Assembly: GCA_947476275.1 (NCBI GenBank)
Contig: CANJPQ010000001.1
Location: 62,001 to 126,000 of the forward strand
Origin: Fidelibacterota bacterium
GTDB taxonomy: Bacteria > Pseudomonadota > Alphaproteobacteria > Rhodospirillales > Rhodospirillaceae
Reading direction: 5' to 3'
Length of the DNA: 64,000 nucleotides
In this document: one piece after another, positions 7,823-15,886 of the stretch
How the letters are laid out: every line of letters begins with the position of its first letter
How positions within the stretch are numbered: the first letter of the stretch is position 1
Made by a program: the position numbers and the translations under genes
The notes under the pieces: generated by a model
Seen by the model: only the letters and a program-made list of their open reading frames with translations
What the model was told of the DNA's origin: nothing
The model's database searches: none

Positions 7823-9193
7823 ATGACTCCGCCCGCCCAATCCCCCGTCCGCGATGCCATCCTTGATCACATCGTGCGCACCGATTTCGCCGTGCTGCCG
7901 CCGGCGGTTGTGACCGCCACCAAGGCGGTGGTTCTCGACACCCTTGCCTGCGGCATCGTCGGCTCCAGCGATCCGGTCGCGGCGAAGCTGCTGCCCACTG
8001 CCGAAGCGCGCCACGGCGGGCCGTCCATACCGATCTGGGGTCGCGCCGGGACCGCGCCTGCGTTCGCTGCCGCGATGACGAATGCCTATCAGGTGCACGG
8101 GCTTGAGTATGCCGCCGTGCACGAACGCGCGACCGTGCATTCCATGTCGGCGATCTTCCCGACCGTGATGGCCTATGCGGATATGAACGGTGCCGTCTCC
8201 GGCGCGGACCTGATCGCCGCCATCAACATCGGCAATGACGTGGCGTGTCTGCTCGGGCTTGCCGCCACGCAAGGCGCGCGCTTCTTCAGGCCGGGCGTCT
8301 GCGGCGCCCTGGGCGCGACGGCGGCGATCGCCAAACTCGCGCGGCTCGACCGCACCCAAACCATGAACCTATTCGGCCTTGCCTACAGCCAGCTCTCCGG
8401 CACCATGCAGGCCCACACCGAAGCCAGCATGGCGCTCGGCCTGCAGATCGCCTTCAGCACGCGCAATGTGCTCACGGCGCTCGATCTTGTGCAGGCGGGC
8501 CTTACTGGGCCGCACGACGTCTTCGACGGCAAGTTCGGCTATTTCGCCTTGTTCGAACGCGATGGCGATGCGCGACCCTTCCTGCATGAACTCGGCACGG
8601 CATGGCGCACGGCGGAGCTGTCGTTCAAGCCGTTCCCCTCGGGGCGCGCCTCCCACGGCGTGCTCGATGCGTTGACGCGCCTGCGCGCCCAATACGCCTT
8701 CACCGCCGAGGACGTGGCGGAGGTGATTCTTGACGTGCCGCCGTTCGTGCATCGTCTCGGCGGACGCCCCGCCGTGCAGCCGATGGATCCGGCTTACGCG
8801 CGGCTGTGTGTCCCGTTCCTTGCCGCCGCGTATCTACGTGACGGCTTTGTGGATGTCCGCACGTATCGGCCGGAAAATCTGAACGACCCCGCCGTCCACG
8901 ATCTCGCAAGCCGCGTGCGCGTGACCATCGACAAGAATCCGGACGTCAACGCCCTATCGCCGGTGCATGTGCGCGTCGTGCTGAAGTCCGGTGGCAACCT
9001 GGACATGCCCGTGCCGGTGTTGCTCGGCCATCCGGACTATCCCATGACCGACGCCCAAAACCGCGCCAAGCTCGAGAATGCTTGTGCCACGGCCCTTGTG
9101 CCGGTAGACGCTGCAGCGCTTGCACGGGACGTGGCCGTGCTGGAAACATTGCCGGATGCGGCGGCGCTCAGCCGTCGCGCCGCCGGGCTATAG
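7823..9193 (+). CDS. MmgE/PrpD family protein
   Basis: 456 residues typical of the MmgE/PrpD superfamily (2-methylcitrate dehydratase, cis-aconitate decarboxylase and many uncharacterised lyases). Family marks include KAVVLDTLACGIVGSSD near the N-terminus, the NAYQVHGLEYAAVHERATVHSMSAIFP segment and FKPFPSGRASHGVLDA. No prpB or prpC is nearby, so propionate metabolism is not implied. Another dicarboxylate dehydratase or decarboxylase is likely. The SDR gene follows after 10 bp, suggesting one transcript. Confidence 0.85.
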   Translation: MTPPAQSPVRDAILDHIVRTDFAVLPPAVVTATKAVVLDTLACGIVGSSDPVAAKLLPTAEARHGGPSIPIWGRAGTAPAFAAAMTNAYQVHGLEYAAVHERATVHSMSAIFPTVMAYADMNGAVSGADLIAAINIGNDVACLLGLAATQGARFFRPGVCGALGATAAIAKLARLDRTQTMNLFGLAYSQLSGTMQAHTEASMALGLQIAFSTRNVLTALDLVQAGLTGPHDVFDGKFGYFALFERDGDARPFLHELGTAWRTAELSFKPFPSGRASHGVLDALTRLRAQYAFTAEDVAEVILDVPPFVHRLGGRPAVQPMDPAYARLCVPFLAAAYLRDGFVDVRTYRPENLNDPAVHDLASRVRVTIDKNPDVNALSPVHVRVVLKSGGNLDMPVPVLLGHPDYPMTDAQNRAKLENACATALVPVDAAALARDVAVLETLPDAAALSRRAAGL

Positions 9194-9203
9194 GGAAGAA
9201 CGC

Positions 9204-10055
9204 ATGGGACGCTTGCAGGGTAAGGTCGCGATCATCACCGGCGCCGGGCGTCACAAGGGCCTGGGCGAGGCGATTGCCAAGAAGTTCGCCGGCGAGGGCT
9301 GCGATGTGGTGATTACCGACATCGGCGCGCCGTCGGGCCCGCACCTCAGCGCCGACAACATCGGCACCTCCGCTGAGATGGAATCCGTCGCCGCCGGCAT
9401 CCGCGAACACGCAAAAGGCAAAGTCCTCACCATGATCTGCGACGTGCGCAGCGAGGACGACATCAAGCGCTGCATCGCCGACACCGTGGCGAAGCTTGGC
9501 CGCCTCGATATCGTCGTCAACAACGCCGGCATCGGCTTCATCATGAAGCCGATGATGGAGTTCTCCATCGAAGAATGGGACATCGTGCTCGACGTGAACC
9601 TGCGCGGGCCGTTCCTGTTCACCAAACACGCCGCCGCCCAGATGGTGAAGCAGGCAGAGGCGGGTCAAGGCCAAGGCGGGCGCATCATCAATATCGCCAG
9701 CCAGGCGGCGAAGTCCGCGTCCCCGCAGTTGGTCGCCTACACCTCATCCAAACACGGCCTCATCGGCCTCACCCGCGTCTGCGCGGTGGAACTCGGCAAG
9801 CACAACATCACCGTGAACGCCGTGTGCCCCAACCACGTCACCACGGGCCTCGGAGCGAAGCAGAACGCCTTCCGCGGCCAAGTGCTCGGCAAGGATCTGG
9901 AAGGCGTGTTCGAGTTCCGCAAGGCCAAGATCCCGCTCGGCCGCGTCGGCCTCGCCGACGACACCGCCAACGCATGCCTGTTCCTGGCCTCCGACGAAGC
10001 CGCCTACATCACCGCTGAAGCCATGAACGTCTCCGGCGGCGAAGAGATGCACTAA
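9204..10055 (+). CDS. Short-chain dehydrogenase/reductase (SDR)
   Basis: 283 residues, classical SDR. The nucleotide-binding motif is TGAGRHKGLGEA, which has extra residues in the usual TGxxxGxG loop. NNAGIGF and the catalytic Tyr/Lys in YTSSKHG are present, with Ser in IASQAAKSAS. ATG 9204 follows AGGGAAGAA and lies in one unit with the MmgE/PrpD gene. It would oxidise an alcohol or reduce a ketone with NAD(P); the substrate is unknown. Its stop overlaps the convergent receiver gene by 4 bp. Confidence 0.88.
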   Translation: MGRLQGKVAIITGAGRHKGLGEAIAKKFAGEGCDVVITDIGAPSGPHLSADNIGTSAEMESVAAGIREHAKGKVLTMICDVRSEDDIKRCIADTVAKLGRLDIVVNNAGIGFIMKPMMEFSIEEWDIVLDVNLRGPFLFTKHAAAQMVKQAEAGQGQGGRIINIASQAAKSASPQLVAYTSSKHGLIGLTRVCAVELGKHNITVNAVCPNHVTTGLGAKQNAFRGQVLGKDLEGVFEFRKAKIPLGRVGLADDTANACLFLASDEAAYITAEAMNVSGGEEMH

Positions 10056-10471
10056 GCGTCTTTCGCGGCCCGCGCCTCGCCAAGCAACCTCTTGGTGGCG
10101 AGCACGAGGCCGCGCGGATTGATCGGCTTTGGGATGAAGTCGTCGGCACCGACCGAACGGGCGGCCTCCAGCAGCAGCATGTCGCCGAACTTGGTATGCG
10201 CCGAAATGGCGATGATCCGGCCCGGCGTGCGTTGCTTGCGCAGGTCGATGATGGTTTCGATGCCATCCTTCTCCGGCATCACGATATCCACGAAGATCAC
10301 GTCGAATCTGGCCGCCGCCACCGCGGCCATGGCCTGCAGGCCGTTGCCCGCTTCTACGACCTCGATGTCTTGCAATTGCAGGCATTCGGTGAGGATGCGC
10401 CGCACCGCCGGATCGTCATCGACGACCAGTGCGCGCAACCGTGCGGAAGGGGTACCCAACGCTTCGCTCAT
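10052..10471 (-). CDS. Single-domain response regulator
   Basis: 139 residues, receiver domain only: acidic triplet in LVVDDDPAV, phosphoacceptor Asp in VIFVDIVMPEKDG, switch Thr/Ser region AISAHT and the conserved Lys in FIPKPINP. There is no output domain. It lies back to back with the OmpR-type regulator at 10712, sharing a 240-bp intergenic region that is unusually AT-rich for this genome, so joint regulation is possible. Confidence 0.88.
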   Translation of the reverse strand: MSEALGTPSARLRALVVDDDPAVRRILTECLQLQDIEVVEAGNGLQAMAAVAAARFDVIFVDIVMPEKDGIETIIDLRKQRTPGRIIAISAHTKFGDMLLLEAARSVGADDFIPKPINPRGLVLATKRLLGEARAAKDA

Positions 10472-10575
10472 GGCCGGCTGCGTTCGCTACCTCTTTAATT
10501 AAGTCACGGAGAACATGACGCAAGTCAGCAATCTGCCAAAGCAGCGGCGCCTAGGTCCTTGCAAGAAAAGGATTC

Positions 10576-10626
10576 ATAGGACTCTCCTATAACGAGAATA
10601 TTTCTACTATATTTCTACTAATAGGA
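10576..10626 (+). promoter_or_regulatory. Control region of the OmpR-type regulator: 11-bp direct repeats and ATAGGA elements
   Basis: Two head-to-tail copies of TATTTCTACTA occupy 10599-10609 and 10610-10620. Just upstream is the inverted repeat ATAGGA-CTC-TCCTAT (10576-10590), and another ATAGGA begins at 10621. The stretch is AT-rich in a GC-rich genome. PhoB/OmpR-type regulators bind head-to-tail repeats at about 11-bp pitch, so this is a candidate autoregulatory box for the gene starting at 10712. Confidence 0.6.
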
Positions 10627-10711
10627 CGCCCGACAAATTCGGGAAATAGTCGGCTGGTACGCCGGGGGTCAGAACGCCCCCACGTCATTGGCTTTGGCGG
10701 TCGAGGACCTC

Positions 10712-11419
10712 ATGGGTAAGTCCGTTCTCGTCATCGAAGATGATCAGGACGTCGCATATTCGGTGAAAGAGGTCCTCGCAACGGACGGCTTCGACGTGAC
10801 TATTTCTACTAACGGCCGAGACGCGATTCCGATCCTTCAAAAGGGCGAGATCGATCTCGCGGTGGTCGATATCAATCTGCCGGACCTGAACGGCTTGGAT
10901 ATCTTGAAGGCCCTCGATGCCGCCCGGCCCTACGGCGTGATCGTGCTCACCGGGCGGACGGACGTGATCGACACGGTGCTCGGGCTCGAGCTCGGCGCGG
11001 ACGACTACATCACCAAGCCCTTCGAGCCGCGCGTCTTCATGGCCCGCGTCCGCAGCGTGCTGCGCCGGTGCGGCCGCCGCCGCGTTCCGGCGATGCCCGA
11101 GCGGGCCACCGTCCATTTCCGCGGCTGGACCTACGACGACGCCACGCGCAGCGTCGCGCGGGCGGGCGAGAAGAAGCAAAAACTCACCGCCTCCGAGAGC
11201 CGCCTCCTGAAGGTCCTCATCGGCAGTCCGAATGTGATACTAAGCCGCGATCGAATCTTGGATCTGTTGCATCCCACCCACAGCGATCTCCCGTACGATC
11301 GCAGTATCGACGTGACGGTGACGCGGCTTCGGCGCAAGATCGAGATCGACGCGCGGCGGCCCCGATTCATCAAGACCGCCCACGGCGACGGATATTTCTT
11401 CGACCCCAAGGGGGAGTAA
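10712..11419 (+). CDS. OmpR/PhoB-family response regulator
   Basis: 235 residues: receiver domain (about 1-115; IEDDQD, phosphoacceptor in AVVDINLPDLNG, Lys in YITKPFEPR) joined to a C-terminal winged helix (about 130-230; KLTASESRLLKVLIG, SRDRILDLLHP, DVTVTRLRRKIE, IKTAHGDGYFF). It binds DNA as a phosphorylation-controlled dimer. ATG 10712 is chosen over an upstream TTG because it begins the canonical MGKSVLVIEDD and has GAGG nearby. No histidine kinase is adjacent. The degenerate EAL-like gene follows after 8 bp, so the two are very likely co-transcribed. Confidence 0.9.
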   Translation: MGKSVLVIEDDQDVAYSVKEVLATDGFDVTISTNGRDAIPILQKGEIDLAVVDINLPDLNGLDILKALDAARPYGVIVLTGRTDVIDTVLGLELGADDYITKPFEPRVFMARVRSVLRRCGRRRVPAMPERATVHFRGWTYDDATRSVARAGEKKQKLTASESRLLKVLIGSPNVILSRDRILDLLHPTHSDLPYDRSIDVTVTRLRRKIEIDARRPRFIKTAHGDGYFFDPKGE

Positions 11420-11427
11420 GCGCGCCC

Positions 11428-12546
11428 ATGGCCGCGCACGTTCATCGCATCAGTCTCGAAGAAATCCTGCTTCACCGTACGTCCGAAAACGCGACCCTGT
11501 TGCGCAAGGCCGACCGCGCGGCGCGCGTTGTGCTTGGCCGCGAAATCCAGGCGGGCGAGATTTTCCGAGTGGTCGAGCCCGGCATGTATCACGTGCTGTT
11601 CCCCAACCTGGCACCCAAAGCCGGGATGGACCGGGCAACCGAGCTCAAGGCGAAGCTGCGCAAGGAATTGCGGCAATTCGATCTCAACGCTCAGAAAGGC
11701 AGCGTGCAGGTCGCCGGGCCTGTGCAAAGCGACAAGCCGCAGGTCACGGCGTTGGCCCGTCCGGCGACGCTGTCGGCGCCCAATCCGCAACTGCAGCAAT
11801 GGACGACGCCGCTGCTCGAGTTCCACCCGGTGTGGAACATCCAGACCAACATGATCACCGGCTATCGCTGCATCCTCAGCCCCGCGTCATCTGCGCATAT
11901 GGACGTGACGCATCGCGATCTGGAGGCCTACTCGCAGGCTATGCGGGCGGTGCATGCGCTTCTACAGCGCGGCGTGAAGGCGCTGCTGATCGTGCCGCTG
12001 CATTTCATCACCATCAGCCACCCGCGGTTCATCAATGCGTTTGTTGCCATCGGCGGCACCGTGACCGAGGACGCCCGCCAACTTGTGGTGTTCGAGATCG
12101 TCGGTTTGCCGACGGGGTTCTCGCGCATCCCGCTGCGCGATCCGATCGCGCACTTGCGTGGCCGCTCGCGCGCCCTCGTGGCGCTCACCGGCCTCGAGAC
12201 CGGCAACTTCGAGGTCTATCGGCAGCTCAATTTCCATAGTGGGGGCTTCGATCTCAGCGAGACGCCGTTGCCCGAGGAGTCGCTCCTACCGGTGTTCGAG
12301 AAATTCGTGAGCACGGCGCAGACTCACCGTTTGCACGCATTCGTCCACGGCATCGGCGCGCCGCGCTGGGCGGTGGCGGCGATCAGCGCCGGCTTCACCT
12401 ACATCGACGGCCCCGCCATCTCAGGCCCGACCGAGATGCCGTCGCGCATCCAGGAATTTGCCGTCGAGTACCTCTACGGCGCCCCCAAAGGCGCCTTAGC
12501 CGGGCGCAGCGGCAGCGTCGGCCCCAGCGGCGGCCAGACCCATTAG
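11428..12546 (+). CDS. Degenerate GGDEF/EAL-like protein
   Basis: 372 residues. Residues about 130-350 follow the EAL barrel pattern (FHPVWNIQTNMITGYRCI where EAL proteins have FQPIVDL..GYEAL; later VVFEIVGL, LHAFVHGIGAP, FTYIDGPAIS). None of the EAL catalytic residues is present: EAL reads YRC at 146-148, and DDFG and EGVE are absent. Residues about 45-85 (FRVVEPGMYHVLFPN then a charged helix) look like the end of a GGDEF domain without its signature. It probably acts as a binding or scaffold protein downstream of the OmpR-type regulator. This is recognition by eye, not a profile match. Confidence 0.6.
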   Translation: MAAHVHRISLEEILLHRTSENATLLRKADRAARVVLGREIQAGEIFRVVEPGMYHVLFPNLAPKAGMDRATELKAKLRKELRQFDLNAQKGSVQVAGPVQSDKPQVTALARPATLSAPNPQLQQWTTPLLEFHPVWNIQTNMITGYRCILSPASSAHMDVTHRDLEAYSQAMRAVHALLQRGVKALLIVPLHFITISHPRFINAFVAIGGTVTEDARQLVVFEIVGLPTGFSRIPLRDPIAHLRGRSRALVALTGLETGNFEVYRQLNFHSGGFDLSETPLPEESLLPVFEKFVSTAQTHRLHAFVHGIGAPRWAVAAISAGFTYIDGPAISGPTEMPSRIQEFAVEYLYGAPKGALAGRSGSVGPSGGQTH

Positions 12547-12671
12547 AAACCCCGGCAACTGCACACACCGTGACATTTGACGAACCCCCGAATCGCTCCC
12601 ATGCTTGAGCGGGGATTTGTGCATGTTCATGGACCTAACCATGTACTGGCCGACCCGTGCCCCGACTTCTC

Positions 12672-12699
12672 TCCCGCGTATTTCCCGCGTATTTACGCG
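12672..12699. repeat. 11-bp tandem repeat and palindrome between convergent genes
   Basis: TCCCGCGTATT occurs twice in tandem (12672-12682, 12683-12693). The second copy runs into the inverted repeat CGCGTA-TT-TACGCG (12686-12699), and the octamer ATTTACGC recurs about 20 bp further on. The region lies between the 3' ends of the EAL-like gene and the SDR at 12737. Confidence 0.6.
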
Positions 12700-12736
12700 A
12701 GCGAGGGCGAAGATATTTACGCCGACTCGGACGGGT

Positions 12737-13552
12737 CTAGCCCGCCTGCAACAGTTCCGGGAACCGGTTGCCCGGCGGATTGAAGCGCGCGCCGAGGAAG
12801 CGGCGCAAGGATTTGGCCCGCGTCAGCCACGCGATCCGGCTGCCGTGGCCCCGATCCGCCAGCACTTGCTCCACCAGCCATGGGGTCACCGTCTCAACCC
12901 GATCGGCGAGGATGTTGTAGATCTTCACCACGAACGCCCAGCGCTGCGCCGGCATCTTGGCCTTATCGCGGGTCGACAGGTCTGTGATGACGATGCCCGG
13001 GCTCATGTAGCCCACACGGACCGGGCCGCCCGCGGTCTCTTTAATCAGGGCCTTGGTGAAATAGGTGATCGCGAACTTGGTTGCCCCGTACAGGCTCATG
13101 CCCGGGTTCTTGAACCCGTTGGAGCCGAATCCCTCAAAATTGTAGATCGCGCCATGGCCTTGCGCGCGCATGCCGGCCAGGGCGGTCTTCGCGCCATACA
13201 TGGTGCCGAGCATGTTGGTGCGGATCACGGCGTCCACCTCGTCTTGCGGCAGCCGTCCGACCGGGAAGCGAGTGTTCGACATGCCGGCGTTGTTGATCCA
13301 GATGTCGACGGTGCCGAAACAGCCGGACGCCTGGTCCCACAAGCCCTGGACCTGCTTGGCGTCCGTTACGTCGCAGCCCACGGCCAGTACCTTTGCGCCG
13401 CCGGTGGCGTCCTTCTCCAGTTCCGCGGCGGCCAGCAGCGTGACGGCCTGGCTTCGGCCACTCACCACGACATTGTGGCCGCGCTTAAGGAACTCTCGCG
13501 CCATGCCCTTGCCGATGCCGCGGGTCGAGCCGGTGATGACGACGGTCTTCAT
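12737..13552 (-). CDS. SDR oxidoreductase (NYC1/NOL-like group)
   Basis: 271 residues, classical SDR: TGSTRGIGKG nucleotide motif, CDVTD, NNAGMSN, and the active-site Tyr/Lys in YGATKFAITYF with Ser in EGFGSNG. The opening ITGSTRGIGKGMAREFLKRGH resembles the SDR group containing plant chlorophyll b reductases (NYC1/NOL), which also has many bacterial members of unknown substrate. It is clearly paralogous to the divergently transcribed SDR at 13697 over the whole length (matching WDQA..G.VDIWINNAG and P.GVGYMSPG-like segments). Confidence 0.87.
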   Translation of the reverse strand: MKTVVITGSTRGIGKGMAREFLKRGHNVVVSGRSQAVTLLAAAELEKDATGGAKVLAVGCDVTDAKQVQGLWDQASGCFGTVDIWINNAGMSNTRFPVGRLPQDEVDAVIRTNMLGTMYGAKTALAGMRAQGHGAIYNFEGFGSNGFKNPGMSLYGATKFAITYFTKALIKETAGGPVRVGYMSPGIVITDLSTRDKAKMPAQRWAFVVKIYNILADRVETVTPWLVEQVLADRGHGSRIAWLTRAKSLRRFLGARFNPPGNRFPELLQAG

Positions 13553-13578
13553 GGAAGTGCCCCCTCGGTGTCCTGTGC

Positions 13579-13620
13579 ATTATAAACAGACCGAACGGCG
13601 AAGCGGTGCATCAACCGTTC
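13579..13620 (-). promoter_or_regulatory. Putative promoter and inverted repeat between divergent SDR genes
   Basis: On the minus strand a perfect TATAAT hexamer (13584-13579) lies 26 bp upstream of the SDR start at 13552; no good -35 box is visible. GAACGG (13593-13598) and CCGTTC (13615-13620) form an inverted repeat upstream of it, in the usual position for an operator. Confidence 0.4.
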
Positions 13621-13696
13621 ATGGCCGCGTGTCGGACCGGATTTTTGCTATGGTCGTGCCGTTGGAGAAGGTCGAGTTCGTGAAGGATAAGGCGCG

Positions 13697-14509
13697 ATGA
13701 AGAACATCGTCATCACCGGCAGCACCAAGGGGATCGGCTTCGCCCTGGCGCGGGAATTCGTGAAGCGGGGGCACAGCGTTGCCATCTCCGGCCGAAATGC
13801 GGCCGAGGTCGAGGCGGCGGTGCGCACCCTCGGGGGCGTCGCGACCTCGGGCGCGCGGGTGGCCGGCATGGTGTGCGATGTCGCCAAGGTCGCGGACGTG
13901 CAGGCCCTGTGGGATCAGGCAAAAGCCACGTTGGGCCAGGTCGACATCTGGATCAACAATGCCGGCTTCGCCCGCACCGGCGTCAAGCTCGCCGATCTAA
14001 CCGATGGCGAGATCGAAACCATGGTCCAGTCCAACATCATCGGCACCATCAACGGCAGCCAGGTCGCCATCGCGGGAATGCAGGCCCAGAAGCATGGCCA
14101 CATCTACAATACGCTCGGCGGCGGCCAGGATGGTCGCGTGCTGCCGGGCATGATCGGCTACGGCACCACCAAGCGCGCCTTGCGCTATTTCACCGACAGC
14201 ATGGTGAAGGAACTGAAGAACGGTCCGGTCAAAGTCGGCATGATCAGCCCGGGCATGAACGTCACCGAAGGCATGATCCGCGAGATGCGTTCGCTGCCGG
14301 AGGAGCGGCGCAAGGGCAACATGAAATTCATCAGTATCATGGGCGACAAGGTGGAGACCACGACGCCCTGGATCGCCGATCGCGTGCTCGCCGACGACCA
14401 GCATGGCGCGCATATCCAATGGATGACCGGGCCGAAGCTGCTCGGCCGCTTCATCGGCGCCATGTTCAAGAAGCGCGACCTGTTCAGCGACGTCGACCTT
14501 GCGGCCTGA
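13697..14509 (+). CDS. SDR oxidoreductase, paralog of the 12737 gene; first gene of a catabolic operon
   Basis: 270 residues with TGSTKGIGFA, NNAGFAR and the Tyr/Lys pair in YGTTKRALRYF. The loop that holds Ser in its paralog (EGFGSNG) reads TLGGGQDG, so the usual catalytic Ser is not obvious. It begins a plus-strand run in which the VOC gene overlaps its stop by 11 bp, followed by the carboxymuconolactone-decarboxylase-like gene and PotFGHI. It probably handles a ketone/alcohol step in the same pathway as those genes. Confidence 0.85.
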   Translation: MKNIVITGSTKGIGFALAREFVKRGHSVAISGRNAAEVEAAVRTLGGVATSGARVAGMVCDVAKVADVQALWDQAKATLGQVDIWINNAGFARTGVKLADLTDGEIETMVQSNIIGTINGSQVAIAGMQAQKHGHIYNTLGGGQDGRVLPGMIGYGTTKRALRYFTDSMVKELKNGPVKVGMISPGMNVTEGMIREMRSLPEERRKGNMKFISIMGDKVETTTPWIADRVLADDQHGAHIQWMTGPKLLGRFIGAMFKKRDLFSDVDLAA

Positions 14510-15464
14510 AACCGACTACGCCACGCCCTGGGAGGTTCACGGCCGCATCCAGCTCGCCACCGTCTGCGCGCCCGACATGGACGCGATGGTGGAAAGCTAC
14601 GCGAAAGGCCTGCGCTTCCGCGTCATCGCCCGCGGCAAGGTAACGCCGGACCTCGCAGCCCTTTGGGGCGCGAAAGCGATGGAGGGCAAACGCTGGGTCC
14701 TGATGGGCCCGGAGAATCCGCACTCCACCGCCATCCGCATCGTCGAAGGTGATCCGCTGCCCGAAGGCTACGCCCCGTTGTGCACGTACGGGTGGGGCGC
14801 GCTGGAGATGGCGGTGCTCAACGTGATGGAGGTCAACGACGCCGTCGCGGCGGCAGGCTTCCGCATTGTCGGCGCACCGGCGGATCGGCAGTTCTCCGGA
14901 CCGGTGAAGCCGATGCAGGCAGCGGGCCTGGGTGGGGAGATGTTCTTCCTCACCGAAATCCGCGGCGATCCGAAGCACTACTTCTATCCGCGCCCCGTCA
15001 GCTTCGTCGACCAGCTGTTCATCGCCATCCTGTCGACGCCGGATCGTCGCGCGGCCCAGGCGTTCTACGAACATGCCTTGGGCTTCCCGTTCGTTGCGGA
15101 CTACGAGATGGCCTACACCAGCCTCAACAAGTGCATGGGGCTGCCGGTGGAAACCCTCCAGCAGTTCACCATGGTGAAGTCCGGCAAGCGCCCGGCGGTG
15201 CAGATCGATCAGATGCCCGCCGGGGCGACCAAGCGGCCGGTTGCGCCTGCCAAGTTGCCGCCGGGTATCGCCATGATCACCTTCCTGGTGGATCGCCTGG
15301 AGGATGTGAGCGCGCCGCTGCTGGCACCGCCCCAGGATATCTCGTTCGCGCCCTACGCCGGCAGCCGCAGCGCTTGCGTTCGCGGCGCAGCCGGGGAATT
15401 GATAGAACTCATCGAGATCGGAGAGATGAGCGATGGCGACGAAGAAGACGACGTCGAAATCTAA
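14499..15464 (+). CDS. Two-domain VOC (glyoxalase/dioxygenase superfamily) protein
   Basis: 321 residues made of two vicinal-oxygen-chelate modules (about 15-150 and 165-310), for example HGRIQLATVCAPDMDAMVESYAKGLRFRV and FVDQLFIAILSTPDRRAAQAFYEHALGFPF. Such proteins bind a metal and act as dioxygenases, glyoxalases or isomerases. The only workable start is TTG 14499, which overlaps the upstream SDR stop, consistent with translational coupling; the next ATG would remove the first strand. An acidic tail (GDEEDDVEI) overlaps the next gene. Confidence 0.8.
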   Translation: MRPETDYATPWEVHGRIQLATVCAPDMDAMVESYAKGLRFRVIARGKVTPDLAALWGAKAMEGKRWVLMGPENPHSTAIRIVEGDPLPEGYAPLCTYGWGALEMAVLNVMEVNDAVAAAGFRIVGAPADRQFSGPVKPMQAAGLGGEMFFLTEIRGDPKHYFYPRPVSFVDQLFIAILSTPDRRAAQAFYEHALGFPFVADYEMAYTSLNKCMGLPVETLQQFTMVKSGKRPAVQIDQMPAGATKRPVAPAKLPPGIAMITFLVDRLEDVSAPLLAPPQDISFAPYAGSRSACVRGAAGELIELIEIGEMSDGDEEDDVEI

Positions 15465-15876
15465 AGCTGACGCGAGCACCCGCAAGGGCATGCGCCTGCG
15501 CGGCCGTATTCTTGGCAAGGCGCACGTCGCCCGCTCGATGGCGAACCTCGATGACTTCAATCGCGACTTCCAGGGGATGCTCAACAAATGGGTCTGGGCG
15601 GAGACCTGGGCGCGCCCCGGCCTCCCGTTGAAGACCCGCAGCATGCTCAGTATCGCCCTCCTTGCCGCATCGGGCCAGTTGCACGAACTCAAGTTCCATA
15701 TCCGCGGCGCGCTGGAGAACAACGGCTGCACGCCGGACGACATCCGCGAAGTGCTGTTGCACACCGCGCTCTATGCCGGAATTCCGCCGATCGTGTCCGC
15801 CTTTCCCGTGGCACGAGAGGTCATCGACGACCTTGGCCTGATGAAAAAGCGTCCCCGCAAACGGGCGATGAAGTAA
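15433..15876 (+). CDS. Carboxymuconolactone decarboxylase family protein
   Basis: 147 residues. After a basic N-terminal tail (KKTTSKSKADASTRKG) the helical core matches PcaC-type proteins: PLKTRSMLSIALLAASGQLHELKFHIRGALENNGCTPDDIREVLLHTALYAGIPP. The CxxC of AhpD peroxidases is absent, so a PcaC-like decarboxylase is favoured over a peroxidase. ATG 15433 overlaps the VOC gene by 32 bp and follows GGAGAGATGAGC. PotF starts 10 bp downstream. The context suggests degradation of a cyclic or lactone intermediate. Confidence 0.85.
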   Translation: MATKKTTSKSKADASTRKGMRLRGRILGKAHVARSMANLDDFNRDFQGMLNKWVWAETWARPGLPLKTRSMLSIALLAASGQLHELKFHIRGALENNGCTPDDIREVLLHTALYAGIPPIVSAFPVAREVIDDLGLMKKRPRKRAMK

Positions 15877-15886
15877 GATCGCGGCC

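Noticed and set aside
5922-7826. Plus-strand open frame of over 600 codons opposite the Rieske and HD genes.
   Set aside because: An antisense shadow: the Rieske and HD motifs on the other strand are unmistakable.
15433-15876. AhpD-type alkylhydroperoxidase.
   Set aside because: The CxxC motif is missing; the PcaC-like pattern fits better.
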